A stretch of 13,595 nucleotides of DNA from JAFKKF01 sp035651055 (lineage in GTDB: Bacteria; Pseudomonadota; Alphaproteobacteria; Rhizobiales; Kaistiaceae). The DNA lies in the NCBI GenBank assembly GCA_035651055.1, contig DASRGK010000086.1, forward strand, positions 1 through 13,595. The letters are read 5' to 3'. A program made the translations under genes and the position numbers. Of this stretch, positions 7,282-13,595 are shown in pieces. The notes under the pieces were generated by a model. The model saw only the letters and a program-made list of their open reading frames with translations, was not told the origin of the DNA and made no database searches. Positions within the stretch are counted from its first letter, which is position 1. Every line of letters starts with the position of its first letter.

Positions 7282-8186
7282 CAGAAGTAGCCCTCGCGCT
7301 TCTTCATCTCCATCGCGCCGGCCTCGTCGTGATCGATCAGGCGCCCTTCCCGCTCGGAGGTCCGCGCCGCAAACATCTCGGCGACGATCTCGGGCAGCGT
7401 TGCGGCGTCGGACTCGACAGCGGCGGTGAGCGGATAGCAGCCGAGGGTGCGGAACCTGATCCGGCGTTTTTGCGGCACTTCGCCGGGGAGCAGGCGCATG
7501 CGCTCGTCGTCGACCATGATCAGCTGGCCGCCGCGCTCGACCACCGGCCGCTCGGCGGCGAAGTAGAGCGGGACGATCGGGATGTCCTCGGCAAGGATGT
7601 ATTGCCAGATGTCGAGTTCGGTCCAGTTGGAGAGAGGAAACACGCGGATCGACTCGCCGGGCCTGACACGCGTGTTGTAGAGCGACCACAACTCGGGGCG
7701 CTGGTTCTTCGGATCCCATGCCTGGCTCGCCGAGCGGAAGGAGAACACGCGCTCCTTGGCGCGGCTCTTCTCTTCGTCACGGCGCGCGCCGCCGAAAGCG
7801 GCGTCGTAGCGGCCTGCTGCCAGCGCCTGCTTCAGGGCCTCGGTCTTCATCACCTGCGTGTAGAGCGGGCCGTGGTCGAACGGGTTGATGCCGCGCGCGA
7901 GGCCATCGCGGTTGGTGTGGACGCGGAGATCAAGCCGATAACGCCTTGCCGCGTCGTCCCGGAAGCGGATCATTTCCCTGAACTTCCAGGTCGTGTCGAT
8001 GTGGAGGAACGGGAACGGCGGCGGCGCCGGGTGGAACGCCTTCCGCGCCAGGTGCAGCATCACCGACGAGTCCTTGCCGATCGAATAGAGCATTACCGGC
8101 CGCTCGAAGGTCGCGACCACCTCGCGCATGATGAAGATCGCCTCGGATTCGAGGCGGCGGAGATGGGGCAGCGGTTCGGAAGACAT
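7281..8186 (-). CDS. cysD: Sulfate adenylyltransferase subunit 2 (CysD)
   Basis: CysD is the catalytic small subunit of heterodimeric ATP sulfurylase in the cytoplasm and adenylylates sulfate with energy from the CysN GTPase. The 301-residue length is normal. The PP-loop motif SIGKDSSVMLHL lies at 35-46. Other family signatures are PFLHIDTTWKFREM (59-72), FGGARRDEEKSRAKER (131-146), the SNWTELDIW segment (186-194) and the end MEMKKREGYF. The stop codon overlaps the cysNC start by one base, which indicates translational coupling of the two subunits. No strong Shine-Dalgarno sequence precedes the ATG at 8186-8184. cysQ lies 140 bases upstream on the same strand, so the three genes may form one unit, perhaps with an internal promoter. 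Confidence 0.97.
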   Translation of the reverse strand: MSSEPLPHLRRLESEAIFIMREVVATFERPVMLYSIGKDSSVMLHLARKAFHPAPPPFPFLHIDTTWKFREMIRFRDDAARRYRLDLRVHTNRDGLARGINPFDHGPLYTQVMKTEALKQALAAGRYDAAFGGARRDEEKSRAKERVFSFRSASQAWDPKNQRPELWSLYNTRVRPGESIRVFPLSNWTELDIWQYILAEDIPIVPLYFAAERPVVERGGQLIMVDDERMRLLPGEVPQKRRIRFRTLGCYPLTAAVESDAATLPEIVAEMFAARTSEREGRLIDHDEAGAMEMKKREGYF

Positions 8187-8217
8187 CGGCAGAGACTAAT
8201 ACCCGGGAACGCGGCGG

Positions 8218-8246
8218 ACCCTAGTCGCGGGCTCCCACCGGCTCAA
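8218..8246 (-). promoter_or_regulatory. Possible promoter for cysD-cysNC
   Basis: On the minus strand TTGAGC (8246-8241) and TAGGGT (8223-8218) are separated by 17 bases, a fair match to an alphaproteobacterial housekeeping promoter. A start site near 8211 would give a leader of about 25 bases before cysD. The 140-base gap between cysQ and cysD shows no terminator-like hairpin, so cysQ readthrough is also possible. No recognisable regulator site or riboswitch was seen in the gap. Confidence 0.35.
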
Positions 8247-8326
8247 GCACGGGACCGCTGCTTTTTGGGCGCCGCGGCATGGCCAATTCGCGTTGCCGGG
8301 CCGATTGTTGGAACGGCTTTGCCGCC

Positions 8327-9145
8327 TCAACCGCCGAGGATCGGCTGCAGCTTGCCGACGGCGACAAACCAGGGGTTACGGTAACTGTCGGCCCCGGCCA
8401 GCGCGGTCGGGCCGTAACGGAGCGGACGGTTGTCGAGCGTAAGCGTGCGGCCGCCGGCGGCGCGCAGCACAGCATCTCCCGCCGCGGTATCCCACTGCAT
8501 CGTCGTGCCCATGCGCGGATAGAGGTCGGCGCGCCCGTCGGCAACCGTGCAGAACTTCAGCGATGAGCCGGCAGCGACGTTGGCGCCGACGCGATAGCGC
8601 GCGATGTAGGCGTCGGTCTCCGGTGTGCGGTGCGAACGGCTGGCGACGACATCGATGCGGTCGCCGGGCGAACGGACCGTCACCGCGCGGCGATGAACGA
8701 CGACGCCATCGCGGACGACGCCGCGCCATGCTCCGGACCCCGCGACGCCGACATAGATTTCACCGGTGACGGGCGCGAGGACGACGCCGATCGCCGGCGT
8801 CTCGTTACGGACGAGGGCGATGTTGACGGTGAAGTCGTCGCCGCCCCGCACGAACTCGCGCGTGCCGTCGAGCGCATCGACCAGAAAGAAGGCGGCGCCA
8901 ACCGAGGGCGGCCGGCCGACGGCACAGGCTTCCTCGGCAACGACCGGGATTCCGGGTGCGGCTTCGGCGAGGTGCCTGAGAATGACCGCCTCGGCAGCCC
9001 GATCCGCCTCCGTCACCGGCGAAGTGTCGGCCTTCGACTCGACGGTGAGTCCGCGCGCACGCGCCGCGAGGATCGCGGCGCCGGCGGCAATCGCGGCGGC
9101 AACCATCGCCTCGGCGAGTTCGGTGTCCGACGACAACAGGGACAT
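8327..9145 (-). CDS. cysQ: 3'(2'),5'-bisphosphate nucleotidase CysQ
   Basis: CysQ hydrolyses 3'-phosphoadenosine 5'-phosphate (PAP), the by-product of PAPS use, to AMP. It belongs to the Mg-dependent, Li-sensitive inositol monophosphatase superfamily. The 272-residue protein has the metal-binding set SPVTEADRAAE (42-52, D47), VAEEA (69-73, E71), DALDGTREF (90-98, D90 and D93) and WDTAAGDAVLRAAGG (218-232, D219). The TREFVRGGDDF segment (95-105) is typical of CysQ rather than of inositol phosphatases. TCCT at 9155-9158 (AGGA on the coding strand) is a good ribosome-binding site 9 bases before the ATG. The gene is the first of the cysQ-cysD-cysNC block and is insulated from ald upstream by a terminator. 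The pairing with an APS-kinase-containing CysNC is functionally sensible because PAPS use produces PAP. Confidence 0.95.
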   Translation of the reverse strand: MSLLSSDTELAEAMVAAAIAAGAAILAARARGLTVESKADTSPVTEADRAAEAVILRHLAEAAPGIPVVAEEACAVGRPPSVGAAFFLVDALDGTREFVRGGDDFTVNIALVRNETPAIGVVLAPVTGEIYVGVAGSGAWRGVVRDGVVVHRRAVTVRSPGDRIDVVASRSHRTPETDAYIARYRVGANVAAGSSLKFCTVADGRADLYPRMGTTMQWDTAAGDAVLRAAGGRTLTLDNRPLRYGPTALAGADSYRNPWFVAVGKLQPILGG

Positions 9146-9170
9146 GGCGCGCTTTCCTAAAGCACCCGCG

Positions 9171-9202
9171 CCAAAAGAAAAGGCCCGCCGAGGCGGGCCT
9201 TT
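9171..9202 (-). terminator. Intrinsic terminator of ald
   Basis: AGGCCCGC (9181-9188) and GCGGGCCT (9193-9200) form a perfect 8-bp stem with a 4-base loop, extended by two A-T pairs. On the minus strand the stem is followed by TTTTCTTTTGG (9181-9171). It lies 21 bases after the ald stop and before cysQ, so it should end ald transcripts and keep them out of the cys block. In the plus direction it is followed only by TTTGTTT. Confidence 0.85.
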
Positions 9203-9223
9203 GTTTCCGGACGGCCGGCGGGG

Positions 9224-10339
9224 TCAGGCGGCCATCAGGTTAGTCGGATCGGCAAAGGCGACACCGAGGCTGTCGGCGACGGCCCGATGCGTAACCCGGC
9301 CGCGGTGGATGTTGAGGCCGTTGCGCAGATGCGGATCACGCGCGATCGCTTCAAGGCCGAAATCGGCGAGCGCCAGGCCGAAGGGCAGCGTGGCATGGTT
9401 CAGCGCATGGCTCGAAGTGAGCGGCACGGCGCCCGGCATGTTGGCGACGCAATAATGCACGATGCCGTCGACGACGAAGGTGGGCTCGGCATGGGTGGTC
9501 GGGCGCGAGGTCTCGAAGCAGCCGCCCTGGTCGATGGCGACATCGACCAGCACGGAGCCGGTCTTCATCGAGGCGAGCATGGCGCGGGTAACCAGACGCG
9601 GCGCCGTGGCGCCCGGAACCAGCACTGCACCGATGACCGCATCGGCGGAGTAAACCTCCTCGGCGAGCGCCTCGCGGGTCGAGAAACGGGTGACGACGCG
9701 GCCGCCGAAAAGATCGTCGAGGAGCCGAAGACGCGGAAGCGATTTGTCGAGGATCGTCACTTCGGCGCCGATCCCGACCGCCATGCGGCCGGCATGCTCG
9801 CCGACGACGCCGCCGCCGATCACCACGACCTTGCCCGGCGCGACGCCCGGCACTCCGCCGAGCAGCACGCCGCGGCCGCCGTTCGGGCGCTGCAACGCCG
9901 TGGCCGCAGCCTGGATGGAAAGCCGGCCGGCGACCTCGCTCATCGGCGCGAGCAGCGGCAGCCCGCCGCGGTCATCGGTCACCGTTTCGTAAGCGACCGC
10001 CGTTGCGCCGGAATCGACCAGGCCGCGGGCCTGTTCGGGATCGGCGGCAAGATGGAGGTAGGTGAAAAGAATCTGGCCGGGACGAAGGCGGCGGATTTCC
10101 TCCGCCTGCGGCTCCTTCACCTTCACGATCATGTCGGCGCGCGCGAACACTTCCTGCGCGTTCGCGGCAATTTCCGCGCCTGCCTTGCGGTAGACCGCGT
10201 CATCGGCGTTGATGCCGGCGCCGGCGCCGCTCTCGATCAGGACCTTATGGCCATGGAGCACGTATTCACCGACGGCGCCCGGCGTCAGGCCAACGCGCGC
10301 TTCGCCGCTTTTGATTTCCTTCGGAACACCGACAAGCAT
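9224..10339 (-). CDS. ald: Alanine dehydrogenase
   Basis: Ald catalyses reversible NAD-dependent oxidative deamination of L-alanine to pyruvate and ammonia in the cytoplasm. The product is 371 residues, the family's usual length. Catalytic and substrate residues known from the family are present at the expected positions: R15 (EARVGLTP), K75 (KVKEPQ), H96 (TYLHLA) and D270 (DVAIDQGGCFETS). The Rossmann loop is VVVIGGGVVGEHAGRMA (171-187), ending its second strand in an acidic residue (TILD, D198), which fits NAD rather than NADP. The loop reads GEHAG where many homologues have GTNAA. The ATG at 10339-10337 has GGGGAGGA five bases upstream; an open extension further upstream lacks family similarity. 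The gene diverges from an Lrp/AsnC regulator gene and has its own terminator. Confidence 0.96.
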   Translation of the reverse strand: MLVGVPKEIKSGEARVGLTPGAVGEYVLHGHKVLIESGAGAGINADDAVYRKAGAEIAANAQEVFARADMIVKVKEPQAEEIRRLRPGQILFTYLHLAADPEQARGLVDSGATAVAYETVTDDRGGLPLLAPMSEVAGRLSIQAAATALQRPNGGRGVLLGGVPGVAPGKVVVIGGGVVGEHAGRMAVGIGAEVTILDKSLPRLRLLDDLFGGRVVTRFSTREALAEEVYSADAVIGAVLVPGATAPRLVTRAMLASMKTGSVLVDVAIDQGGCFETSRPTTHAEPTFVVDGIVHYCVANMPGAVPLTSSHALNHATLPFGLALADFGLEAIARDPHLRNGLNIHRGRVTHRAVADSLGVAFADPTNLMAA

Positions 10340-10471
10340 GAGGATCCTCCCCAGAATCTGCTTTAACGGGGAATATAGGGCGGCGGCCGCGGTGTTTCCG
10401 TGATTTCTCGATTGCCGGCAGTGGCCATCCATATATATTCGTGCATGTAATAGCTGTCTTTCGGTGATTTC
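10340..10471. promoter_or_regulatory. Divergent ald / regulator control region
   Basis: This 132-base gap separates ald (minus) from the Lrp/AsnC gene (plus). For ald, TATATT on the minus strand (10377-10372) is a good -10, with only a poor -35 (CGGAAA, 17 bases away), which suits an activated promoter. For the regulator, TTGCCG (10412-10417) and TATATT (10434-10439) are 16 bases apart. The octamer GTGATTTC occurs at 10400-10407 and again at 10464-10471, 64 bases apart (about six helical turns). It flanks an AT-rich patch and may be a regulator site. Lrp-family proteins commonly control the divergent gene beside them. All promoter and operator calls here are by eye. Confidence 0.45.
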
Positions 10472-10936
10472 GTGCAACTCGACGCATTCGATCGCAGGAT
10501 TGTCACCGCGCTGGCGAAGGATGCACGGTTGACCACGGTCGACCTGTCGACGCGCATCGGCCTGTCGGCGAGCGCCTGCACCCGGCGGCTGCAGCGGCTG
10601 GAAGCGGAGGGCGTGATCCGCGGCTATCGCGCCATGCTCGCGCCGGCGGCGATCGGCCTCGGCATCACCGTGTTCGTCGAGATCACCCTCGAGCGCCAGA
10701 ACGACGATACGTTGAGGGCTTTCGAAGCGGCATTGGCGAAATGCCCGAACGTTCTCTCATGCCACCTGATGTCGGGGTCGAGCGACTACCTCATCCGCGT
10801 CGCTGCCTCGGACCTCGCCGACTTCGAGCGAATCCACGCCAACGTCTTCGGCCATCTTCCCGGCGTAGCGCGGATCGAGTCGAAGTTCGCACTGCGCGAG
10901 GCGATCGACCGCCCGCTGGTTCCGATCGGCTCCTGA
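10472..10936 (+). CDS. Lrp/AsnC-family transcriptional regulator, probable regulator of ald
   Basis: The 154-residue protein has the standard Lrp layout. An N-terminal winged helix-turn-helix lies at about 2-60 (LDAFDRRIVTALAKDARLT, then DLSTRIGLSASACTRRLQRL and GVIRGYRAML). A C-terminal RAM effector-binding and oligomerisation domain lies at about 65-145, including GSSDYLIRVAASDLADFER (102-120). The start is GTG at 10472. An in-frame TAG at 10451-10453 rules out an earlier start, and GGTGA lies just upstream. It faces ald, the same arrangement as known AldR/ald pairs, so control of ald with L-alanine or another amino acid as ligand is likely but inferred. Its stop is 1 base from the next gene, so it heads a three-gene unit. 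Confidence 0.92.
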   Translation: MQLDAFDRRIVTALAKDARLTTVDLSTRIGLSASACTRRLQRLEAEGVIRGYRAMLAPAAIGLGITVFVEITLERQNDDTLRAFEAALAKCPNVLSCHLMSGSSDYLIRVAASDLADFERIHANVFGHLPGVARIESKFALREAIDRPLVPIGS

Positions 10937-10937
10937 C

Positions 10938-11333
10938 ATGCACGGCATTGGCGTCGTCGAGGGGCTGAACCTCGCGCTCCGTTTCGTTCTGGAAATTCTG
11001 GCGCTGATCGCCGCCGGTTACTGGGGCTTCACGGCCTTCGATTCGTGGCTGCTCCGCATCCTGTTCGGCATCGGCATTCCCTTCGTCCTCGCGGCGCTCT
11101 GGGGTGTCTTCCGCGTTCCCGGCGATGGCGGACCTCCGGTCATCGCAATTCACTCGGCGCTACGGCTGGCGCTCGAATGGTTCGTGTTCGGCGTCGCCAT
11201 CTTCCTTCTCTTCGATGCGGGGCTGAGAACCGCGGCCTGGATATTCCTCGCCGTGATCGTCGCGCACTACGCCGTCGGGTATCGGCGCACCGTGGCGTTT
11301 CTGGTCGGCCGCGGCGTACCGGAGGCGCGATGA
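10938..11333 (+). CDS. Small DUF2568 (YrdB-like) membrane protein
   Basis: The 131-residue protein is mostly membrane: four hydrophobic helices at about 8-31, 37-57, 72-92 and 96-114. The N-terminal NLALRFVLEILALIAAGYWGF (11-31) and the repeated LR-x-x-LE pattern (SALRLALEWFVFG, 73-85) fit the DUF2568/YrdB family, whose function is not known. It starts 1 base after the regulator's stop, has no clear ribosome-binding site, and its stop overlaps the next ATG (ATGA). All of this suggests translational coupling within one transcript. The fixed coupling to an FAD oxidoreductase is the only clue to its role. Family assignment is from memory of the signature and is moderately sure. Confidence 0.8.
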   Translation: MHGIGVVEGLNLALRFVLEILALIAAGYWGFTAFDSWLLRILFGIGIPFVLAALWGVFRVPGDGGPPVIAIHSALRLALEWFVFGVAIFLLFDAGLRTAAWIFLAVIVAHYAVGYRRTVAFLVGRGVPEAR

Positions 11334-12502
11334 AGTCGCGCTACGACGTCGTCATCGTCGGCGGAGCGGTGCACGGGGCATCCGCCGCCTACCACCTCGC
11401 CCTCGCCGGCATCCGCGACGTGCTCCTCGTCGAGAAAGACCCGACGTTCCGTTTCGCGGCGACCGCCCTCTCCGCCGGCTCGATCCGCCAGCAATTCTCA
11501 ACGCCGGTCAACATCGCCATCTCGCTCTTCGGCATCGAATTCCTGCGCACGATAGGCGAACGGCTGGAGGTCAATGGCGAGCGGCCCGAAATCGGACTGC
11601 GGGAGGGCGGCTACCTCTTCCTTGCGACCGAGGCGGGCGCGGCGACGCTGGCGCGGAACCACGCGCTCCAGCGTTCCATGGGGGCCGACATCGTGCTCCT
11701 CGACGGACCGGGCCTCCGGAGTCGGTTTCCATGGATCGTGACGGAAGGGATCGCCGGCGGCGCCTGGGGACGAAGCGGAGAGGGATGGTTCGACGGCTAT
11801 GCGCTGATGCAGGGCCTGCGGCGGAAGGCGCAATCGCTCGGCGTCGCCACACATGCCGGCGAGGTCGCGGCGCTCGACCTCAGCGGCGGGCGCGTGACCG
11901 GCGTTCGCCTCGCCGACGGGACCGCCATCGGCGCCGGCACGGTGATCGTCACGGCCGGTACGGGCACGCGCCGCCTGATCGGGCCGCTCGGGATCGATCT
12001 ACCCGTCTCGGCGCGCAAACGTTTCGTCTTTTCCTTCACCTGCCGCGAGAAGCTTGCCGGCTTTCCCCTGCTCATCGACCCGACGGGCGTTTACGTCCGG
12101 CCGGAGGGCGAGCTCTACATCTGCGGCGCGTCGCCACCCGCGGACCAGGATCCGGAGGCGGCCGATTTCGAGGTCGATCACAGGTTCTTCGAGGAGACGA
12201 TCTGGCCGGTGCTGGCGGCGCGGGTGCCGGCATTCGAGGCGATCCGCCCCGGCCGCGCCTGGGCGGGCCACTACGACTTCAACACGTTCGATCAGAACGC
12301 GATCGTCGGCCCGCTGCCCGCAATCCGCGGCGTGCTGGTTGCGGTCGGCTTCTCAGGCCATGGCCTGCAGCAGGCGCCGGCGGTCGGGCGCGGCCTCGCC
12401 GAACTGGTCGTGAGCGGGCGCTACAGCAGCCTTGACCTGTCGCCGCTCGGGTACGGGCGGGTGTCGGCCGGGGAGCGGCTGGCGGAGATGAATGTGGTCT
12501 GA
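11330..12502 (+). CDS. FAD-dependent oxidoreductase of the DAO family, FOXRED1-like
   Basis: The 390-residue flavoprotein begins with a Rossmann FAD loop VVIVGGAVHGASAA (7-20) and the acidic ribose-binding residue in LLVEKD (32-37). It then follows the DAO fold shared by sarcosine, glycine and D-amino acid oxidases. Segments strikingly like human FOXRED1 run along its length: SIRQQFS (51-57), RFPWIVTEG (132-140), EGWFDGYALMQGLRRKAQSL (151-170), VDHRFFEETIWP (282-293), WAGHYDFNTFDQNAIVGP (311-328) and GFSGHGLQQAP (340-350). There is no signal peptide or membrane helix. The ATG at 11330 overlaps the stop of the DUF2568 gene (ATGA) and has a perfect GGAGG four bases upstream. The frame is open further upstream but only over the preceding gene. 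The substrate is unknown. A simple amino acid or amine oxidase role remains possible, given the neighbouring alanine genes. Confidence 0.9.
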   Translation: MKSRYDVVIVGGAVHGASAAYHLALAGIRDVLLVEKDPTFRFAATALSAGSIRQQFSTPVNIAISLFGIEFLRTIGERLEVNGERPEIGLREGGYLFLATEAGAATLARNHALQRSMGADIVLLDGPGLRSRFPWIVTEGIAGGAWGRSGEGWFDGYALMQGLRRKAQSLGVATHAGEVAALDLSGGRVTGVRLADGTAIGAGTVIVTAGTGTRRLIGPLGIDLPVSARKRFVFSFTCREKLAGFPLLIDPTGVYVRPEGELYICGASPPADQDPEAADFEVDHRFFEETIWPVLAARVPAFEAIRPGRAWAGHYDFNTFDQNAIVGPLPAIRGVLVAVGFSGHGLQQAPAVGRGLAELVVSGRYSSLDLSPLGYGRVSAGERLAEMNVV

Positions 12503-12535
12503 AACGAAAACGGGCGCCCGAGAGGCGCCCGTTTA
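12503..12535. terminator. Shared terminator between convergent genes
   Basis: AAACGGGCGCC (12508-12518) and GGCGCCCGTTT (12524-12534) form a perfect 11-bp stem with the loop CGAGA. It lies 5 bases after the FAD oxidoreductase stop and 22 bases after the substrate-binding-protein stop on the other strand. On the minus strand it continues TTTTCGTTTC, a fair terminator tail. On the plus strand the T tract is only the TTT of the stem. It probably works in both directions, better for the minus-strand gene. Confidence 0.8.
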
Positions 12536-12556
12536 CGCTGTTCGATGTGAACCGGC

Positions 12557-13534
12557 CTACTTGGCCTTCAGGCCGGCCGCGTCGGTGATCTCGTGCGTCC
12601 AGGCGCCCGACGGCTTGTTCTTGATGATCTTCTGGTCGAGGAGCGCCTGCTCGGTCCGCTGGTAGGCGGCTTCATTGAGAACGCCGTTGCCGCCGGCGGT
12701 GAGCTTGGCCACCTCGCCCATCATGTATTTCTGGTGGTTGAGGTCCTGGCCACCATTGTCCACCACGATCTGCGCCGCCTCATCCGGATGCGCGAGCGCG
12801 TAGTCCCAGCCCTTCATCGAAGCGCGGACGAAGCGAACCAGCTTGTCCTTCATGGCCGGGTCGGCAAGCTTTTCCTCGGTCGTGTAGAGCCCGTCCTCGA
12901 GGAGGTCATTGCCCATCGCCGAGTAGTTGAAGACCACGAGGTCTTCCGGCTTGAAGCCGGCGTCGAGAACCTGGCCGTATTCGTTGTAGGTCATGACCGA
13001 GATGCAGTCGGCCTGCTTCTGGATGAGCGGCTGGACGTCGAACGACTGCTTGAGAACGGTGACACCGTCCGGACCGCCGTCGGTCTTGAGGCCGATCTTG
13101 TTCATCCAGGCGTAGAACGGATATTCGTTGCCGAAGAACCAGACGCCGAGCGTCTTGCCCTTGAAGTCGGCTTCCGTCTTGATGCCGGTGTCCTTCGGGC
13201 AGACCAGCTCCATGCCGGCCTTGGTGAACGGCTGGGCGATGTTGACCAGCTTCACGCCCTTCTCGCGCGCGGCGAGCGCGCCGCCCATCCAGTCGACGAT
13301 CACATCGGCGCCGCCGCCGGCGATCACTTGCTCGGGCGCGATATCCGGTCCGCCGGGCTTGATCGTGACTTCGAGATTCTCTTCCTTGTAGAAGCCCTTG
13401 TCCTTGGCGACGAAATAGCCGCCGAACTGGGCCTGCGTCACCCACTTGAGCTGCAGGGTCAGCTGATCGGCCGCGAGCGCCGGGGCCGAGGCAAGCGCCG
13501 CCGCCGCGACCGCGCCGAATACCAGTCTCTTCAT
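12557..13534 (-). CDS. ABC transporter substrate-binding protein, NMT1/THI5-like
   Basis: The 325-residue protein has a signal peptide (MKRLVFGAVAAAALASAPALA, cleavage near 21 or 22). The mature start is typical of the NMT1/THI5 group of periplasmic binding proteins (COG0715-type): LQLKWVTQAQFGGYFVAKDK (27-46), GFYKEENLEVTIKPGG (47-62) and PEQVIAGGGADVIVD (67-81). That group includes pyrimidine (thiamine precursor), riboflavin, nitrate and sulfonate binders. The KWVTQAQFGGY pattern favours the pyrimidine/flavin branch (ThiY or RibY types), but the ligand cannot be fixed by eye. WFFGNEYPFYAWMNKIGL (132-149) and MTYNEYGQVLDAG (181-193) are likely binding-cleft segments. GGGAG (13548-13544) lies 9 bases before the ATG. 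A probable permease ends 14 bases upstream, so this is part of a transporter operon whose ATPase is outside the window. Confidence 0.9.
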   Translation of the reverse strand: MKRLVFGAVAAAALASAPALAADQLTLQLKWVTQAQFGGYFVAKDKGFYKEENLEVTIKPGGPDIAPEQVIAGGGADVIVDWMGGALAAREKGVKLVNIAQPFTKAGMELVCPKDTGIKTEADFKGKTLGVWFFGNEYPFYAWMNKIGLKTDGGPDGVTVLKQSFDVQPLIQKQADCISVMTYNEYGQVLDAGFKPEDLVVFNYSAMGNDLLEDGLYTTEEKLADPAMKDKLVRFVRASMKGWDYALAHPDEAAQIVVDNGGQDLNHQKYMMGEVAKLTAGGNGVLNEAAYQRTEQALLDQKIIKNKPSGAWTHEITDAAGLKAK

Positions 13535-13548
13535 GTGTACTTTCTCCC

Positions 13549-13595
13549 TTACGATTGCCGAAAAGATGGATGCCAGAACGTCGCCGCGCGCTCGA
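13549..13595 (-). CDS. C-terminal end of a probable ABC transporter permease (cut by window edge)
   Basis: Only the last 14 codons and a TAA stop (13551-13549) are in the window; the gene begins beyond base 13595. The residues ERAATFWHPSFRQS look like the cytoplasmic tail of NitT/TauT/ThiX-type permeases, which often ends with an Arg-rich turn followed by WHxS-R. The stop lies 14 bases before the start of the substrate-binding-protein gene on the same strand, the usual spacing inside an ABC operon. The call rests on this short tail and the neighbour, so it is tentative. The other two frames read through into the binding-protein start without a stop but show no family feature. Confidence 0.5.
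   Translation of the reverse strand, partial: ERAATFWHPSFRQS

Noticed and set aside
5782..7290. Plus-strand open frame of 502 codons opposite cysNC
   Set aside because: It lies wholly antisense to cysNC, whose motifs are intact. The composition is Asp/Arg/Val/Gly-rich mirror sequence without family features.
7282..7719. N-terminal extension of the cysNC frame
   Set aside because: The frame stays open upstream but runs over cysD in another frame. The translation is Arg-rich noise, and the TGATG junction gives a natural start.
8221..8326. Small gene or RNA in the cysQ-cysD gap
   Set aside because: Only short shadow frames are present, and no hairpin-rich or riboswitch-like structure was seen; a promoter is the best explanation.
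10340..10477. 46-residue N-terminal extension of ald
   Set aside because: It crosses the promoter gap and the regulator start. The family begins at MLVGVPKEI, which has a strong ribosome-binding site.
11045..11329. 95-residue N-terminal extension of the FAD oxidoreductase
   Set aside because: It overlaps the DUF2568 gene and has shadow composition. The FAD loop begins right after the ATG at 11330.

Overview
The window is a GC-rich chromosomal stretch that reads like an alphaproteobacterium, most likely of the Hyphomicrobiales/Rhizobiales. The grounds are the phoR-pstS-pstC order with a CTGTC-type Pho box, a fused CysNC beside CysD and CysQ, a DUF2568/FOXRED1-like pair, and codon use strongly biased to G/C at third positions. 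No mobile element, phage gene, tRNA, rRNA or CRISPR array was seen. Assignments rest on motif reading and memory of the families; no search was run.

Positions 1-2828 (minus strand) are a phosphate-starvation block in the order phoR (sensor kinase), pstS (phosphate-binding protein) and pstC (permease, cut by the window edge). A three-repeat Pho box lies just after phoR and in front of pstS. pstS appears to start at TTG. A strong stem-loop separates pstS from pstC.

Positions 2829-5372 (plus strand) hold a class I PPK2 polyphosphate kinase divergent from phoR. Close behind it is an unrecognised single-pass membrane protein with a conserved-looking N-terminus, an acidic disordered middle and a beta-rich C-terminal domain. 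Phosphate sensing, uptake and polyphosphate metabolism therefore sit back to back.

Positions 5380-9145 (minus strand) are a sulfate-activation block: cysQ (PAP phosphatase), cysD (ATP sulfurylase small subunit) and cysNC (GTPase large subunit fused to APS kinase). Together they make PAPS and remove the PAP by-product.

Positions 9171-12535 hold an alanine dehydrogenase gene (ald, minus strand) with its own terminator, divergent from an Lrp/AsnC-family regulator. The regulator is followed, with a 1-base gap and then an ATGA overlap, by a small DUF2568 membrane protein and an FAD oxidoreductase that closely resembles mitochondrial FOXRED1, a complex I assembly factor. This is the most intriguing part of the window.

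Positions 12536-13595 (minus strand) carry an NMT1/THI5-type ABC substrate-binding protein, preceded by the last 14 codons of what looks like its permease.
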